Assembly: GCA_016839265.1 (NCBI GenBank)
Contig: JAEOUO010000003.1
Location: 41,493-105,492 of the forward strand
Direction of reading: 5' to 3'
DNA from: Candidatus Odinarchaeota archaeon
Lineage (GTDB): Archaea; Asgardarchaeota; Odinarchaeia; Odinarchaeales; Odinarchaeaceae
DNA: 64,000 bases
Position 1 is the first letter of the stretch. Each line of letters starts with the position of its first letter. The notes beneath the pieces were generated by a model. That model was not told the DNA's origin and made no database searches. It worked only from the letters and a program-made list of their open reading frames with translations. Positions 26,444 through 35,026 of the stretch are shown here, one piece after another. The translations under genes and the position numbers were made by a program.

Positions 26444-27709
26444 TTAATCCGCCTTAACCCTAATTTTTCCAGTAAGAAGCAAATCCATTAAACCATGTTT
26501 AATCTTTTCTAATCTCATTCTTTCATTTTTTTCGAGCTCAAGTTTTTTATCGAGGGTTGAGAGTATTTCAGCGATTCTACACTGCTCTGAAAAATGGGGT
26601 AGAGGAACCTTGAGATTCTTTATTATTTCAGCCGTTAAATTTGCCTGCGTGGTCCGTTTTGCATACTTCTTCAAGTCTAAATAAGAAAACACGTAGTAAA
26701 AAAACTCTGTTTCTGCTTTTTCTTTCAAAATAATTCCCAAAATTGCTTGATTTGTTGTTACTTCAAGTGTATTTATTGCGACCGAACCTAAGCTTCCATA
26801 TATTGCTACTAACAATGAATTTTTTGGAACTAACCAAGCGGTAGAATTGTTTAATCCTTCCTTAGTTATGGTTGTAAGAGTGGAAGATAAATATTTTTTA
26901 GCATTAGTTATATCTTCTATTTTCACAAAAGGTATGTTACCATTATAATATTCTTTCTTGCTTGTAAGAGGCGTTCCCCCAGATTTCAATTTTTGACAAA
27001 GGTCTTGGAATCTGACAACTTCCCATTCTTTTGGTATTTTTCCAATCTCTGTATCTTTAAACTCTTTATGCCCTATTCCTTTTGTTAGGAGGTGTTGCAT
27101 TAAGGCTTTCTTTAAACGCTCGGTTTTATCTATTATTTCACTGGTTTTTTGGATGGCTTGATCGATAGTTGAAAGAACTTCAGCAATTTGACACTGCTCT
27201 GTTAGTGAGGGAAGAGGAACACTTATTTTTTCAACGTCTTTTTGTTTAATATCTTGTTGTGTGCTTCCAGTAACCAATGAATCTTTTATTCTATTGAAAA
27301 AGTTGCTTAAAAAAATCTGTATTAAATATTTAGCCGCCACTTTTTCTTTACATTTTATTCCACAAAATCCAGTTGAGAAAATATATTTGTTTATGTCATC
27401 ATTGTTTTCTTCTGTGAAGGCGAAAACTTTTATTGTATTCTTCATTTTTGCAAACCATACAGAATTAAGTACTGGTTGCATATTTGCTCTTGAAGGTCTT
27501 TTTGAAAAAGTTATTTCCCCTTCTGTACCGATTATTCTTATTCCATCCACACATTTTGTGGAAATATATAATTTTTTGCCATTAAACTCATTAATTCCAC
27601 TTCCAATTATTTCAAAATATTCACTATCTCCAAGTCTAACCACTACCCATTTTTTTGGTATTTTTCCAATCTCTGTGTGTTTGAAGTTTTTCTCTTTGTA
27701 GAATTTCAT
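26444..27709 (-). CDS. hsdS: Type I restriction-modification specificity subunit S
   Basis: 421 residues with two target recognition domains, each followed by a conserved helical spacer. The repeated pattern is visible: TEIGKIPKKWVVVRLGD and TEIGKIPKEWEVVRF open the halves, and PLPSLTEQCQIAEVLSTID and PLPHFSEQCRIAEILSTLD close them. The two domains read the two half-sites of a split DNA target. The start overlaps the hsdM stop by 4 bases (ATGA). Confidence 0.92.
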   Translation of the reverse strand: MKFYKEKNFKHTEIGKIPKKWVVVRLGDSEYFEIIGSGINEFNGKKLYISTKCVDGIRIIGTEGEITFSKRPSRANMQPVLNSVWFAKMKNTIKVFAFTEENNDDINKYIFSTGFCGIKCKEKVAAKYLIQIFLSNFFNRIKDSLVTGSTQQDIKQKDVEKISVPLPSLTEQCQIAEVLSTIDQAIQKTSEIIDKTERLKKALMQHLLTKGIGHKEFKDTEIGKIPKEWEVVRFQDLCQKLKSGGTPLTSKKEYYNGNIPFVKIEDITNAKKYLSSTLTTITKEGLNNSTAWLVPKNSLLVAIYGSLGSVAINTLEVTTNQAILGIILKEKAETEFFYYVFSYLDLKKYAKRTTQANLTAEIIKNLKVPLPHFSEQCRIAEILSTLDKKLELEKNERMRLEKIKHGLMDLLLTGKIRVKAD

Positions 27710-29463
27710 GGTATGTCTCCTTGGGCTTTTATTATTTCATGTAGGTATTGTTCTAGTTTTTCGTTTAATGCTTGTTTTTCTTTTTCCAGTTGTTTAAGCG
27801 CCTGGAACTCTGCGGCGATATTTATTTGCTCTGTTTCCTCTTCAGGCATGATGTATAATGTTATGTTAAGGTTGTAATCGTTTTGCTTAATTTCGTTTAA
27901 ACTAATAATTTTAGAGAAGTTTTTTTCTTCACTGAAATTCTTGTATGCGCCCGCTATTTTCTTAATGTTGTTGGGGCTGAGAGTGTTTAGTTTTCGAACC
28001 TCCGGGTTTTGCTCGAATTCTTTAGAGGCGTTGATGAATAGTATTTTATTTCTGCGTTCCAGTGGCTTATTTTTTCTAAAGATGAGTATAGCTCCAGGTG
28101 CGCCGGTGTTGTAGAATAGTTTTTCAGGTAGTAGTATAACGGATTCGATTAAATCTTCTTCTAGGATTGCGGTGCGAATAGATTTTTCTCTTCCACCTCG
28201 GAAAAGGCAGCCATTATCTAAGACTACTCCTATTCTACCAGTTTCTTCTTTAGCTGAGGCGATCATGTGTTGAATCCAAGCCCAGTCCGCGGATTGTCTC
28301 GGAGTGAAACCATAGGTGTAGCGTTGCTTCCAGAACTCTGCTTTTTTTAATGTGTCTTCTCCGTAGCCGTCTTGATTCCAGGGAGGATTGGCTACAACTA
28401 TATCGAATTGTTGGAGAGTGTCTTTTTCCTTGAATTTAGGATATAGGAGTGTATCACCGTATTCTAGATGTGAGTCTCGTATGTCATGGATAAACATGTT
28501 CATTTTAGCTAGGGCGAGAATGGATTGATTTGATTCTTGACCATATAAGAAGAGTTTGCTAGCTTCTTCGCCGCCGTGTTTTTCTTCGACGTGTTTATAA
28601 GCGGTGATAAGCATGCCGCCTGAGCCGCAGGCGGGGTCGTAGACGGTTTCTAAAGGTTTAGGGTCAAGGATTTCGATTAACAGTTTTATGACTTCTCGAG
28701 GAGTGTAGATTTCTCCTTCTTTCGCTTTTGCAGGGGCGAAATAGCGTAGAATCCATTCATAGGCGTCGCCTAGAATATCAGCTGAAACATGGTTGAGTTT
28801 TTTCTCGCTGAATAATTCTACTAGTTGGCGTAGTATTTCCGTGTTTTCACGGCTGCTTGTGAACTGGATGAAGTCCACGCTGTCGAATATGATTTTAAGA
28901 TCAGGGTTAAGGTCTGCTATAGTTTTTAAAGCTTTTGAAAGTCGTTCTGTTAATCCAGCTACGTCTCTGCGTATGTTCTCCCAATGGTATTCTTCAGGTA
29001 GATTAAACCAGTGGAATTCGCTGCGCGCAGCTTCTTTACGCGCCTGTTCCTCGGTTAAACCGTCGGCTAAAGCTTTCCGATATGCTTCTTCGAATTCTAC
29101 ATCCCATTTATCGCTTATTCTTTTCAGAAATAATAATATTAGTATGAATTTATAGTCGACGCGGGTGCGGATTAGATCCGCGGCTTTTTTAAGCAGACTG
29201 TCGATTTCACCTCTTCCAATATGTTGTTCAACGTTTTTAAGACGGTAGATTTTCTCGCGTGCATCGCGGCGATCTGCTTCAACGGTTAGTAATCCTTCTT
29301 TTCTTAGCTCAGATAGAAACGCGGGGATTTGCTCCCATTGATCTTTATTTTTATTCATTAAGACGCGGGCGGCGTCTGAGAAGCGGAAAGGGTTTTCATC
29401 GAATTCACTGAATAGAATTTTATACCGGTTCATAATCCAGTTAGGTATATTAGAAGAATTCAT
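27706..29463 (-). CDS. hsdM: Type I restriction-modification methylase subunit M
   Basis: 585 residues. Adenine methyltransferase motifs are intact: DPACGSGGML (SAM binding) and VANPPWNQ (catalytic NPPW). The first 90 residues look like an extra winged-helix-type domain (FLSELRKEGLLTVEADRRD) ahead of the usual HsdM N-terminus. The protein methylates adenine in the target set by HsdS. It is the first gene of the island; promoter at about 29464-29500. Confidence 0.93.
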   Translation of the reverse strand: MNSSNIPNWIMNRYKILFSEFDENPFRFSDAARVLMNKNKDQWEQIPAFLSELRKEGLLTVEADRRDAREKIYRLKNVEQHIGRGEIDSLLKKAADLIRTRVDYKFILILLFLKRISDKWDVEFEEAYRKALADGLTEEQARKEAARSEFHWFNLPEEYHWENIRRDVAGLTERLSKALKTIADLNPDLKIIFDSVDFIQFTSSRENTEILRQLVELFSEKKLNHVSADILGDAYEWILRYFAPAKAKEGEIYTPREVIKLLIEILDPKPLETVYDPACGSGGMLITAYKHVEEKHGGEEASKLFLYGQESNQSILALAKMNMFIHDIRDSHLEYGDTLLYPKFKEKDTLQQFDIVVANPPWNQDGYGEDTLKKAEFWKQRYTYGFTPRQSADWAWIQHMIASAKEETGRIGVVLDNGCLFRGGREKSIRTAILEEDLIESVILLPEKLFYNTGAPGAILIFRKNKPLERRNKILFINASKEFEQNPEVRKLNTLSPNNIKKIAGAYKNFSEEKNFSKIISLNEIKQNDYNLNITLYIMPEEETEQINIAAEFQALKQLEKEKQALNEKLEQYLHEIIKAQGDIP

Positions 29464-29523
29464 AAATAACGATGTGAAAAAATAAACATATAAATCTATT
29501 CTTATTACCTAAGCTGAATTATT

Positions 29524-29847
29524 TTAGCTTAGGTTTTCTTCTTCTCTTGGTTTTATTGTTATTGTTTTTCCTGTTGTTAGGGCTTCAGCGATTTTTTTAT
29601 GTGCTTGTTCTAGGAGTCTCCAGATCGTGCCGCGGCTTATGTTCATTTTCAAGCCGGCTTCTTCTTGTGATAGGCCTTGGAGGTCTACTAGTTTTAGCGC
29701 TTCCAGTTCATCGTAGTATAGGGTTATTTCAGGTGTGAGTGGGGGGGTGGTGGTGCAGATGAATTTTTTCGGTTGGTGTTCTGCGTCTAGGCAGCGTGGT
29801 TTGCGGGGTCTTCCGCGGCATCGGGGTCCTCTCCAACGATAGCACAT
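29524..29847 (-). CDS. DUF134 (UPF0251) helix-turn-helix protein
   Basis: 107 residues. A basic, Arg-rich N-terminus with RGRPRKPR and a Cys is followed by a sigma-factor-like helix-turn-helix (LVDLQGLSQEEAGLKMNISR, then GTIWRLLEQAHKKIAEAL). DUF134 genes are typically found with NifX/NifB-type proteins, as here. I infer it regulates the locus; it is a candidate binder of the palindromes at 31111-31157 and 33397-33416. Confidence 0.85.
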   Translation of the reverse strand: MCYRWRGPRCRGRPRKPRCLDAEHQPKKFICTTTPPLTPEITLYYDELEALKLVDLQGLSQEEAGLKMNISRGTIWRLLEQAHKKIAEALTTGKTITIKPREEENLS

Positions 29848-29917
29848 TTTGTAAGCCTCGGTTGTGTTTATTTTAAATAATATGTGTTTAGGGAATATTA
29901 AGGCTTAGTTTAGCTGT

Positions 29918-30286
29918 TTAATGGCTGTGGCGTGAGTGATGGCACGGCTGGAGGCTGGTTTTCAATAAGCCTTTCAGATAGTTTTCTACGTTTTCTTTTA
30001 GTATCGGACTTGTAGCTGAGAGAACTTTAATGTTATTTGCGGATAGGATTTGTATGGCTTTAGGTCCCATGCCGTATGTGATCACCGCGTCGGGTTTATA
30101 TTGTAGTATGTTCTCGGATGGTAATCCGTATCCGCCGAAGTGTTGGCTGGTGTTAGGTTTAACTTCGACAGTGTATTGGTTGTCTTCCTTAATGCTTACT
30201 ACCGCCATATAAGGGGCTCTTCCGAAGTGCTCGCTTAAACGCGAGTTTTCACCTTTATCTTCTTCAACAGGTACTATTATTATCAT
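29918..30286 (-). CDS. Dinitrogenase iron-molybdenum cofactor biosynthesis (NifX/NifB-like) protein 1
   Basis: 122 residues. The family pattern SEHFGRAPYMAVV, then GMGPKAIQILSANNIKV, is complete. A C-terminal His-rich tail (CHHSRHSH) may bind metal. These small proteins bind iron-sulfur or metal clusters; no nitrogenase genes are visible, so the job is more likely general cluster or metal handling. It follows a second NifX-like gene by 35 bases. Confidence 0.85.
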   Translation of the reverse strand: MIIIVPVEEDKGENSRLSEHFGRAPYMAVVSIKEDNQYTVEVKPNTSQHFGGYGLPSENILQYKPDAVITYGMGPKAIQILSANNIKVLSATSPILKENVENYLKGLLKTSLQPCHHSRHSH

Positions 30287-30321
30287 TCTATCACCTCAAG
30301 AATAAAATTATTTTATGAGTT

Positions 30322-30771
30322 TTAATAATGTAGGCGCGGAGTGCCTCTCCTCCGGCTTATGATTCTTTTCGGAGGGGGTGGTGGTCCGGGAGGCATACTG
30401 GATCTATTGAATGTGGTTGGGGGTGTGAAGGGGATTAACTGGTTTTTAATATAGTCTTCTATGACTTCTTTCACTGTTTGACCGATCGGAGCCATATAGG
30501 GTTTAATGTTTAATCTTGTCAGTGCGTCGTATGCGTTAGGGGTTAGTTTACCGGTGACTACAGCTGTGCAGCCTTGATTAGCTATTGTTTGAGCTGCTAG
30601 TATAGCCGCTCCGCTTGATTGGTTTACAGCAGGGTTTTGTAAGATTGTAATATTATTTATTTTATCGTTTTCAACGTCAACTATTGTGAAGTAATCGCAT
30701 CTACCGAAGCGATGGTCTACTAGTGAGTCTAAGCCTCCTGGAGCGATTGAGGATACTGCTATTTTAACCAT
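30322..30771 (-). CDS. NifX-like cluster-binding protein 2
   Basis: 149 residues. DHRFGRCDYFTIVDV and GCTAVVTGKLTPNAYDAL are typical of the family. The C-terminus is Pro-rich and basic (PPGPPPPPKRIISRRR), unlike the His-rich tail of its neighbour. Its start overlaps the DUF5320 stop by one base. Confidence 0.85.
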   Translation of the reverse strand: MVKIAVSSIAPGGLDSLVDHRFGRCDYFTIVDVENDKINNITILQNPAVNQSSGAAILAAQTIANQGCTAVVTGKLTPNAYDALTRLNIKPYMAPIGQTVKEVIEDYIKNQLIPFTPPTTFNRSSMPPGPPPPPKRIISRRRGTPRLHY

Positions 30772-31097
30772 TACTGCCCGCCTTTCTCAGATAATTCAAG
30801 CCGATCTATTTCTTTCTTCAAGTTTTCAAGCTGGGTTTTAAGCGCTTCATAGTTGGCTTTTAAAATTTGGAGTCTCTGCTGCGGGTCAATAGGGACGGTT
30901 AAGGGTGCTCTGGCTCTTGCTGTCATAGCTGTGATCGCGTTTGCTAGTTGACCTGTTTCAGCTAGGTATTGAGCGCATGAACCGGGGGCCCTGTATCCGC
31001 TTCCACTCCAACCTGGAGAGTAGCCGAATCTTATAAATCCGGGTAAACCGGTTAGATAATACATGTTTCTATATCTTCCTCTTCCATGCCACGCCAT
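30771..31097 (-). CDS. DUF5320 family protein
   Basis: 108 residues. A Gly/Tyr/Arg-rich N-terminal half (GRGRYRNMYYLTGLPG) precedes a coiled-coil helix (LKANYEALKTQLENLKKEIDRLEL), as in DUF5320 proteins found with NifX and Mrp genes. First gene of an operon with two NifX-like genes and DUF134. Function unknown. Confidence 0.75.
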   Translation of the reverse strand: MAWHGRGRYRNMYYLTGLPGFIRFGYSPGWSGSGYRAPGSCAQYLAETGQLANAITAMTARARAPLTVPIDPQQRLQILKANYEALKTQLENLKKEIDRLELSEKGGQ

Positions 31098-31110
31098 TTT
31101 ACATCACCTT

Positions 31111-31134
31111 ATTTTTGTGTTTATGCACAAAAAT
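31111..31134. promoter_or_regulatory. Palindromic operator upstream of the DUF5320 operon
   Basis: Arms ATTTTTGTG (31111-31119) and CACAAAAAT (31126-31134) are perfect, with a 6-base spacer. The core fits TTTTGTGYTTATRCACAAAA and lies 14 bases before the DUF5320 start. A second, imperfect copy follows at 31138-31157. Confidence 0.65.
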
Positions 31135-31137
31135 CTA

Positions 31138-31157
31138 TTATGTTCATATGCACAATA
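31138..31157. promoter_or_regulatory. Second, degenerate operator copy
   Basis: TTATGTTCATATGCACAATA matches the palindromic consensus at 15 of 20 positions, including the TATGCACAA half. It is spaced about two helical turns from the first copy, which suggests cooperative binding. Confidence 0.45.
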
Positions 31158-31192
31158 ATATTTAAATCTATCGCTTAAGAAAAAGTAAACTC

Positions 31193-31432
31193 TTATTCAG
31201 GGCACTCCCCTTTAGAAGCCCGCACAATACAACCGTAAGGCAGAGAGCACAATAATTTAGACGTCTCCTTCGCGTAAATGAATCTACCCTTCTCATCCAC
31301 GTATTTCAAAAATATACTTAAAGCCTTAGTTAAAAGAGGGCAAGCTCTATCTAAATCCCCTTTCTCATAGTATTTAAAACCCTTCTTAACGTATTTACGC
31401 GCTTCAATTATCTCATCCGGGTCGGACATCAA
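31193..31432 (-). CDS. Small TPR-like protein
   Basis: 79 residues, mostly two amphipathic helices with the TPR spacing (AGKxYxKGDLDRACPLLTKALSIF-like), and a C-terminal Cys-containing segment (LLCSLPYGCIVRASKGEC). It lies between the two operons of the iron-sulfur-type locus, on the same strand. No family assigned. Confidence 0.5.
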   Translation of the reverse strand: MMSDPDEIIEARKYVKKGFKYYEKGDLDRACPLLTKALSIFLKYVDEKGRFIYAKETSKLLCSLPYGCIVRASKGECPE

Positions 31433-31538
31433 CTAACACCTCTAATCAGTTTTATTTACACATCCTTCAGATACATATATTCACACCACCCCTATACGAG
31501 GGCTACCTAACCTCTACCATTCATTCTAGACGCTCAAG

Positions 31539-32525
31539 CTATTTTCTCACAGAGTAGAAAACATCTTGACCGACCTTCTTAGAGTCTAAAATATTATTCG
31601 CTAACAGATGGTTTAAAGCTTCCATAGCAGCTCCCAGCGAGATATTCAAGTCGCTGGTAATATCTAATAATCTGCAAGGCCGCCTGGTAAGCAAGTCTAA
31701 GATAGTTTTCTCCACGTCAACGCTACTCTTCCACTCCACTTTTCGACCGCGCGCATCATGTTCACCGTAAACCCAAAGCTGTTCTTTACCTAGTTTACTT
31801 GTTAAATCCCCGGCTGCTTTCTTAAGCTCTTGTAGCTTAACAGGTTGCACGAAGCTTTCAGCTGAAGGCCGCCACGGCGTGTAAAGTTGAACGATATGCG
31901 GGTTGATCTCTAAGATACCGTTAATCAGGTTATCATAGTGGACGCCTTCAATATTCGAAAAACCTTGACTGGTTCTCAGAAGCATAGTCTCTAAGGCTAC
32001 AACGCCTTTAGACTCCTTTTTAAGCTGTTTAATGTCCTCTTTTATCTCCTGTAAGCTTGGTAGACCTTTACAAGGCCTGTTAATAATCTTATAAGCTTTC
32101 TCATCTCCCGCATCGAATTTAGCGCTTACAAAGTCGAAGGTTAAAAGCGCTTGAAAAACATCTTCACGCGGAATCAAAGAGGAATTCGTTAAGATACCTA
32201 AAGGTTTCCCCTTGATAAGATCTCGTATATTATCAACGATTTCAAGTAGAGAAAGATTTAACGTTGGCTCACCTGTTCCCGAGATTGTGACGAAATCTAT
32301 TGAGTCTAATTCAATCTTATTCAAGTATTCTTCTAAAGCGGTTCTAATCTGTTTCGCGGCGGGGAGCTGGTTTTGAATATCCTCAGGTTTCGAAACATAA
32401 AACTCAGTTCTGCCTAGTTGACAGTAAATACAAGAGTAGCTGCATTTCTTCGGCAGCGTGGTCACGTCCACACCAAGTGAGCGCCCGAACCTCCAAGAGG
32501 GTACAGGCCCGTATATTAAACTCAA
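31539..32525 (-). CDS. Radical SAM protein (COG0731-like) with C-terminal winged helix
   Basis: 328 residues. The SAM cluster is CSYSCIYC, after GPVPSWRFGRSLGVD, a typical opening of this family. TISGTGEPTLN follows. The last 60 residues form a winged-helix-like domain (RRPCRLLDITSDLNIS). It starts 2 bases after the Mrp gene stops, so the two are co-translated. Role unknown; the Mrp partner suggests cluster or metal work. Confidence 0.8.
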   Translation of the reverse strand: MSLIYGPVPSWRFGRSLGVDVTTLPKKCSYSCIYCQLGRTEFYVSKPEDIQNQLPAAKQIRTALEEYLNKIELDSIDFVTISGTGEPTLNLSLLEIVDNIRDLIKGKPLGILTNSSLIPREDVFQALLTFDFVSAKFDAGDEKAYKIINRPCKGLPSLQEIKEDIKQLKKESKGVVALETMLLRTSQGFSNIEGVHYDNLINGILEINPHIVQLYTPWRPSAESFVQPVKLQELKKAAGDLTSKLGKEQLWVYGEHDARGRKVEWKSSVDVEKTILDLLTRRPCRLLDITSDLNISLGAAMEALNHLLANNILDSKKVGQDVFYSVRK

Positions 32526-32527
32526 CT

Positions 32528-33343
32528 TTAAGCCTTCACATCTATTATTTTAATTAATTCGTCAACCAGCCGATCATAAGCTTTTTCAACTTCACTATTG
32601 TTTCCAGCTAGAATTACAGGTTTACCTGTATCAGCTAGTTTAGAAGCTTCTAAATCTAACGGGATTTTCGCCAGTAAAACTGTTTTAAGATAGCTAGCTA
32701 TTTTCTCCCCGGCGCCCTCTCCGAAAATATTATAGGTGGAACCGCATTTCGGGCATTTAAAACAGCTCATATTCTCTACAACCCCTAAAATAGGGATTTT
32801 CAGTATTTTAGCCATGTTACCAGCTTTATCCACGATGAACTCGGATAGTTGAGAGGGGTGAGTTACAAGTATTATTCCTTTAATAGACGGAATTAACTGC
32901 ATGATGCTTAAAGGTTCATCCCCTGTTCCAGGCGGTAAATCAATAAACAAATAGTCTAAGCTACCCCAGTCAGCGTCTGATAGAAAACGCTTAATCATAT
33001 TACCTTTCATCGGCCCACGCCAGATCACCGGCATAGTCTTATCAGGGAGCATTAAATCAATGGACAAAACTTTAACACCCCGCACGCCGCTCGGTAAAAT
33101 CAGCGAATCGTTCGCACCGTATAAACCTTCAGTAACCCCCAGCATTTTAGCAATAGAAGGGCCGTGGAAATCCGCGTCGAAAACACCCACCTTAAAACCA
33201 CGGCTTGCTAAGCCTACGGCGAGGTTAACTGTCACCGTGCTTTTACCAACACCACCCTTACCGCTCATCACAGCGATGACATTCTTAACAGAGCTTAAAC
33301 GCTTAGCTAAATTTCCATCATCACGCCTACTATCTGAACTCAT
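32528..33343 (-). CDS. Mrp/NBP35-type iron-sulfur carrier ATPase
   Basis: 271 residues. Deviant Walker A SGKGGVGKST, DADFHGPSI, DLPPGTGDEP and the cluster-ligand motif CFKCPKCGS (CxxC) are present. Mrp proteins deliver Fe-S clusters to target enzymes in the cytoplasm. It heads an operon with a radical SAM gene and carries the same upstream palindrome as the NifX operon. Confidence 0.92.
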   Translation of the reverse strand: MSSDSRRDDGNLAKRLSSVKNVIAVMSGKGGVGKSTVTVNLAVGLASRGFKVGVFDADFHGPSIAKMLGVTEGLYGANDSLILPSGVRGVKVLSIDLMLPDKTMPVIWRGPMKGNMIKRFLSDADWGSLDYLFIDLPPGTGDEPLSIMQLIPSIKGIILVTHPSQLSEFIVDKAGNMAKILKIPILGVVENMSCFKCPKCGSTYNIFGEGAGEKIASYLKTVLLAKIPLDLEASKLADTGKPVILAGNNSEVEKAYDRLVDELIKIIDVKA

Positions 33344-33396
33344 AAGAATAACCCCTTAGCGAACAGTTAAACAGTTATATTTTAAACATATAAATA

Positions 33397-33416
33397 TTTT
33401 GTGTATAAGCACAAAA
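33397..33416. promoter_or_regulatory. Palindromic operator upstream of the mrp operon
   Basis: TTTTGTG (33397-33403) and CACAAAA (33410-33416) with a 6-base spacer; on the other strand it reads TTTTGTGCTTATACACAAAA, nearly identical to the site at 31113-31132. It lies 54 bases before the Mrp start. Confidence 0.65.
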
Positions 33417-33466
33417 ATATAATATTCACTATTAGTATACAGTGTTAAATCAAAAAAATTGAAGAA

Positions 33467-33986
33467 TTATAAACTAATATTATTCAGTAAATCTATAATT
33501 TTTAGATAGCTTTCAATACTACACCGCCAGCCTGCACCGATCATTTCATAAACAGCTTTCACAGCTCTATCTTTTGGAATAATACTTTCAAGCACAGCAC
33601 GAATTCAAATATAAGGTGTTCCAGCGTAAGACATTTCATAAATCTTAGCAACATTACTCGCAAGCTCGTCGTCAATTATCGCTAAGCCTTCTAACTCTCT
33701 GGCAAGAGATAAAACCTCAGCATCCGCTTTATGAAGCCCTCTTGTTTTCATCAATCTTCTGGTAAACTCATTATCTTCCGGTTCAATAATTTTAAATATT
33801 TTATTATTAAAGAGTTTTTCTAATATAATAGCGTCTGCAACACCTTTATTTTTCCCCTTATCCACTACTTCAATTTTAACTATTGGCGTTGTTATTTTTT
33901 CCTCACTTAGTTTTTCTAAAACATGACTTAAACCAGTTTTAACTAGGGTAAATTAAAGGTGTAGAGTTGAAGACAAGAGGTTTCAT
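33467..33986 (-). pseudogene. PIN-domain toxin (DUF3368 VapC-like), broken
   Basis: Read with repairs, the gene would give about 172 residues, the normal family length. It starts MKPLVFNSTPLIY, typical of DUF3368. At GGG 33946-33948 (CCC on the coding strand) one extra base shifts the frame. The middle then runs intact (TRGLHKADAEVLSLAREL, AIIDDELASNVAKIYEM). TGA at 33605-33607 stops the frame; the family C-terminus (VYEMIGAGWRCSIESYLKII) continues behind it. Two lesions argue for loss of function. Confidence 0.75.
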
Positions 33987-33989
33987 TAA

Positions 33990-34310
33990 TTATTCCGCCG
34001 AAGCGTCTTTAAACTCTCTTTCAATATCAGTAGGGGTTAACTTAACCCATTCAATGTTATGTTGTTTCACAAGTTCAGCAAAATCCCATAGTGAAAGCTT
34101 AGCTATTTCAGCAGCAGCGGTAAAGGTTATCTTTCCAGCTCGGAGAAGCGCTAATGCATTCCGTTTACGCCATTCAGAGAGGCCTAGCTCGATAAGATTC
34201 CTAACAATGGTTGCTCTATCCTGTTTAGTATCCTCAACTACTTGGAGAATTTCCTGTTCTAATTATTTCGGAATTCTAACAGTTAAAGGTTTAAGAGACA
34301 ATTCATTCAC
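33990..34310 (-). pseudogene. UPF0175-type antitoxin, interrupted by a stop
   Basis: 107 codons with GTG start. Codon 16 is TAA (34263-34265) where family members have Glu (PK-stop-LEQE), one base from GAA. The rest is intact: RATIVRNLIELGLSEWRK, AGKITFTAAAEIAKLSLWDF. It stops 3 bases before the toxin ATG, the usual arrangement of this antitoxin with a DUF3368 toxin. A downstream restart is possible but would lose the DNA-binding strand. Confidence 0.75.
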
Positions 34311-34437
34311 CGTATACAAATGATGCTAAACGAATACATAAATATTCGCTAAACATTATTTTTATATAATAGGCTGTGCATATTCAGATGAATATTTAAT
34401 TTTATTTTTAATGAAATAATAAATATGGTAATGTTAT

Positions 34438-34974
34438 ATGGTTAACAGATTATTAGTTTGGGAGATTATCGGAATAATTTTCATAATAATTGTAGGAAGT
34501 TTTATGCATTTTGCTTGCGAGCTTTCAGGCGGGTTTCCAGCTGTAGGTATATTCGCCGCGGTTAATGAGAGTGTTTACAAGCATTTGAAACTAGGGTTTT
34601 GGCCGGCGGTGTTTTTTATACCTTTAGAGTACAGTTTCGTGAAGGATAAGGCTAATAACTTTATGCTGGCTAAGATGGCTGCTGCTTTGATTATTCCCGC
34701 TTCAATTATCGGAATATTCTATTTGTACTCTGCGATCTTAGGCGGGGACCTGTTTATTCTGGATATTGCGACGTTTATTATCGCAGTGGTTATCGGTCAG
34801 CTTGCAAGCTATAAGATTTTAACTGTTAGACCTGTTTCAAAAAGAATCGCTTGGATTTCAGTTATTGTGCTAGTGGTGTTTATGATTGTTTTTCCGTTGC
34901 TAACTTTCTATCCTCCGGAGATGTTCATCTTTCAGGACCCTGTTTCAGGCTTATACGGTATAAAGACCGTTTAA
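34438..34974 (+). CDS. DUF6512 family membrane protein
   Basis: 178 residues, about five membrane helices. The conserved stretch FMHFACELSGGFPAVG, then AAVNESVYKHLKLGFWP, matches DUF6512 proteins. ATG start at 34438. Function unknown. It stands alone. Confidence 0.75.
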   Translation: MVNRLLVWEIIGIIFIIIVGSFMHFACELSGGFPAVGIFAAVNESVYKHLKLGFWPAVFFIPLEYSFVKDKANNFMLAKMAAALIIPASIIGIFYLYSAILGGDLFILDIATFIIAVVIGQLASYKILTVRPVSKRIAWISVIVLVVFMIVFPLLTFYPPEMFIFQDPVSGLYGIKTV

Positions 34975-35026
34975 TATTCTGAAAAAAATAAAAATTAATA
35001 ATAAAAAAAGAAAGATAGTTTAAGAC

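Noticed and set aside
33605..33865. A short intact PIN-like gene of 86 residues
   Set aside because: Both ends of the toxin family are present beyond it, in a shifted frame and after a TGA, so it is the middle of a broken gene.
33967..34323. A plus-strand open frame
   Set aside because: It is antisense to the UPF0175 antitoxin remnant, whose family pattern is clear on the minus strand.
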